Positions 62,572 through 64,000 of a stretch of 64,000 bases of DNA are shown in pieces. Both the position numbers and the translations under genes were made by a program. The first letter of the stretch is position 1; every line of letters begins with the position of its first letter. The stretch comes from Microplitis mediator. Lineage: Eukaryota; Arthropoda; Insecta; Hymenoptera; Braconidae. The notes beneath the pieces were generated by a model. That model did no database searches and was not told where the DNA came from. It saw only the letters and a program-made list of their open reading frames with translations. The stretch is from positions 14,196,986 to 14,260,985 of the forward strand of contig NC_079972.1 in assembly GCF_029852145.1 (NCBI RefSeq), in the 5' to 3' direction.

Positions 62572-63136
62572 CCCGAGTCAAAATATTAGACGTAAGTTGA
62601 ACGTTCTTAACGTTTTAAACGTGAATTGAACGTTTTTAACGTTTTGAAAGTAAATTGAACGATTTTTTTGTATTTTGGTTCGTAAAAAATTGGTAATTTC
62701 ATGAGTTATGATTTTAGTTTAATGATAACATTAATTAATTTATTTCAATATTTGTAATCACAATTTTCATAACCTTGATATATCATAATATATGAAAAGA
62801 TATAATAGTGTTAGATAGAAGTATGAACTGAAAAAATTTTTTTTTCAAAATACGAATTTTTTATTTAAGAGCCAGAAAGGCGAACGACAAAATTTTAGGG
62901 AATTGACGTGATTATAATCCAGGAGTACAAAATCGATGAAAAAAATTTTTTGGAATGCTTATGTTTTCTTATTGTAAGTCTAAATAGGTTTTAGTTACGT
63001 TTTCAATTTATGATACTCCAATACACGTTTAGAATAAGTTAAAAGCTGTCAAATTGAGTTTTTACTGTCCAAAACGTTTAATTTACGTTCAAAACGTTAA
63101 AAACGTTCAATTTACGTTTAAATATTTCGACTCGGG
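62572..63136. mobile_element. CCCGAG element with AACGTT motifs, uninterrupted copy
   Basis: It starts CCCGAGTCAAAATATTAGAC and ends AAATATTTCGACTCGGG, flanked by AG (62570-62571, 63137-63138). Subterminal AACGTTTTAAACGTGAATTG and its variants repeat at each end. It is homologous to 25966-27012 without the 543-bp insert. Non-coding. Confidence 0.85.
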
Positions 63137-63178
63137 AGGTGACTGCTATTCTCTTTACCACGGGCTTGATAAATTTTA

Positions 63179-63180
<2 letters not shown>

Positions 63181-63245
<65 letters not shown>
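63181..63245. repeat. (ATT)n microsatellite, about 21 units
   Basis: 65 bp of ATT trinucleotides. Open frames of 66-113 codons crossing it on both strands are isoleucine or tyrosine homopolymers and not genes. Confidence 0.95.
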
Positions 63246-64000
63246 GATAACTATGATTTTGTTTCGTTTCGGTTTCATTTTAACGAAAAAGAATGTAATA
63301 TCGTGTCATAAAAACATAAGCTTCCGGTGTTGCTCGTTCATGAGACGCGTCAGTGCGTCTCTTGTCGTTGGTATGCAGCTTTGTCGTGTATTTAGTGTTT
63401 TTGTTGTTATGCCGAGGTACAGTGGCAATAGCAATAGCAACAGAACACAACTGAAAACCAACGGGGCCACGAATAAGTGAAAAAGACGTCAGCTATGTAA
63501 TATTTATTGCGGCATTATTTTAAGGGACACAATGACCTTACGCTTACTGCAACCCATAAAATTTTTTTTATTCCTCACACAAAGTTTATCATAAATTTAT
63601 AAGTAAGCTTTTATCCGAGATTCCTATTAACATTTTAAAACACTTTGCTGAAAATGGCTGTTGCCGTTTTTAAACAGATGTTATAATTAATAAATTACGG
63701 TACGGACTAAAAAATCTAATTAACTTTCTGGCAATTAGACGGAGATCGGGGTAAAAGAATTTTATTAAAATAACTTGTAATAAGGGCTATAAGATATCTT
63801 AAAAGTATAAAAATCTAATTACGCTAAATACCTTTTGAAAAGCATTAAGCATAATATAACTTTCCGATATGAATAGTAATAATAATAATTAATTAATTAT
63901 AAGTCTCTTAATGACACAGCTTATTATATTCATCAGGTATCTTTAGTGAATAGCCTATTAATTAGCATTTTTTATATTTTTTTCTTTTGTCTTTATAAAC
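63246..64000. other. Non-coding stretch to the right edge
   Basis: No gene supported. A CAATAGCAATAGCAACAG run lies near 63425-63443. Confidence 0.5.

Noticed and set aside
63054..63480. Overlapping frames on both strands with long Tyr or Ile runs
   Set aside because: Produced by the ATT microsatellite and the end of a MITE.
1..64000. Integrated viral (for example polydnavirus-type) segment
   Set aside because: No viral gene family or segment-boundary structure was seen; the window is dominated by MITEs and non-coding DNA.

Overview
This window looks like a piece of an insect nuclear genome, most likely a hymenopteran and perhaps a braconid wasp. It is AT-rich and full of microsatellites. 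It has no dense gene layout and no long open frame with recognisable protein content. It is packed with short non-autonomous inverted-repeat elements of a kind I associate with parasitoid wasps. The lineage is inferred from this texture and from memory of such repeats; no protein marker supports it. I find no intact gene, rRNA, functional tRNA or CRISPR. The stretch is best read as intergenic DNA or the inside of very large introns.

Most of what can be supported is mobile DNA. At least five classes of inverted-repeat (MITE-like) elements can be delimited to the base, because both ends and a 2-bp target duplication are visible: (i) elements starting CCCGRG, at 2550-3908, 10346-10774, 25966-27012, 30704-31517 with 30916-31409 inside, 45020-45960 with 45305-45733 inside, and 62572-63136; (ii) elements starting CACTG, CACAG or CACTC, at 1961-4051, 5577-6349, 26343-26885, 31555-31777 and 38910-40236; (iii) elements starting CTCTCTAAA, at 1915-4147, 4841-5570 and 47019-47749; (iv) elements starting GGGGA(A/G)GG, at 2154-4020, 24227-24730 and 42833-43354; (v) a pair of ~750-810 bp dispersed repeats at 17300-18049 and 23276-24091. 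A single foldback element lies at 14779-15009.

The elements are strongly nested. The best case is 1915-4147, where four elements sit one inside another, each flanked by its own 2-bp duplication. The innermost carries a 73-bp tandem array and a tRNA-like (SINE-type) segment. At 38910-40236 two long inverted-repeat units are interdigitated as A-B-A'-B', which simple nesting cannot produce.

The only convincing trace of protein coding is a short block at 16935-17152, which is open across almost its whole length but broken by one frame change. Two weak candidate micro-exons (33132-33186 on the minus strand, 43936-43960 on the plus strand) are noted only as hypotheses. The rest (6.4-10.3 kb, 10.8-14.8 kb, 18-23 kb, 27-30.7 kb, 31.8-38.9 kb, 40.2-42.8 kb and 47.8-62.5 kb) is apparently single-copy non-coding sequence with microsatellites and a few GC-richer patches that could be regulatory.
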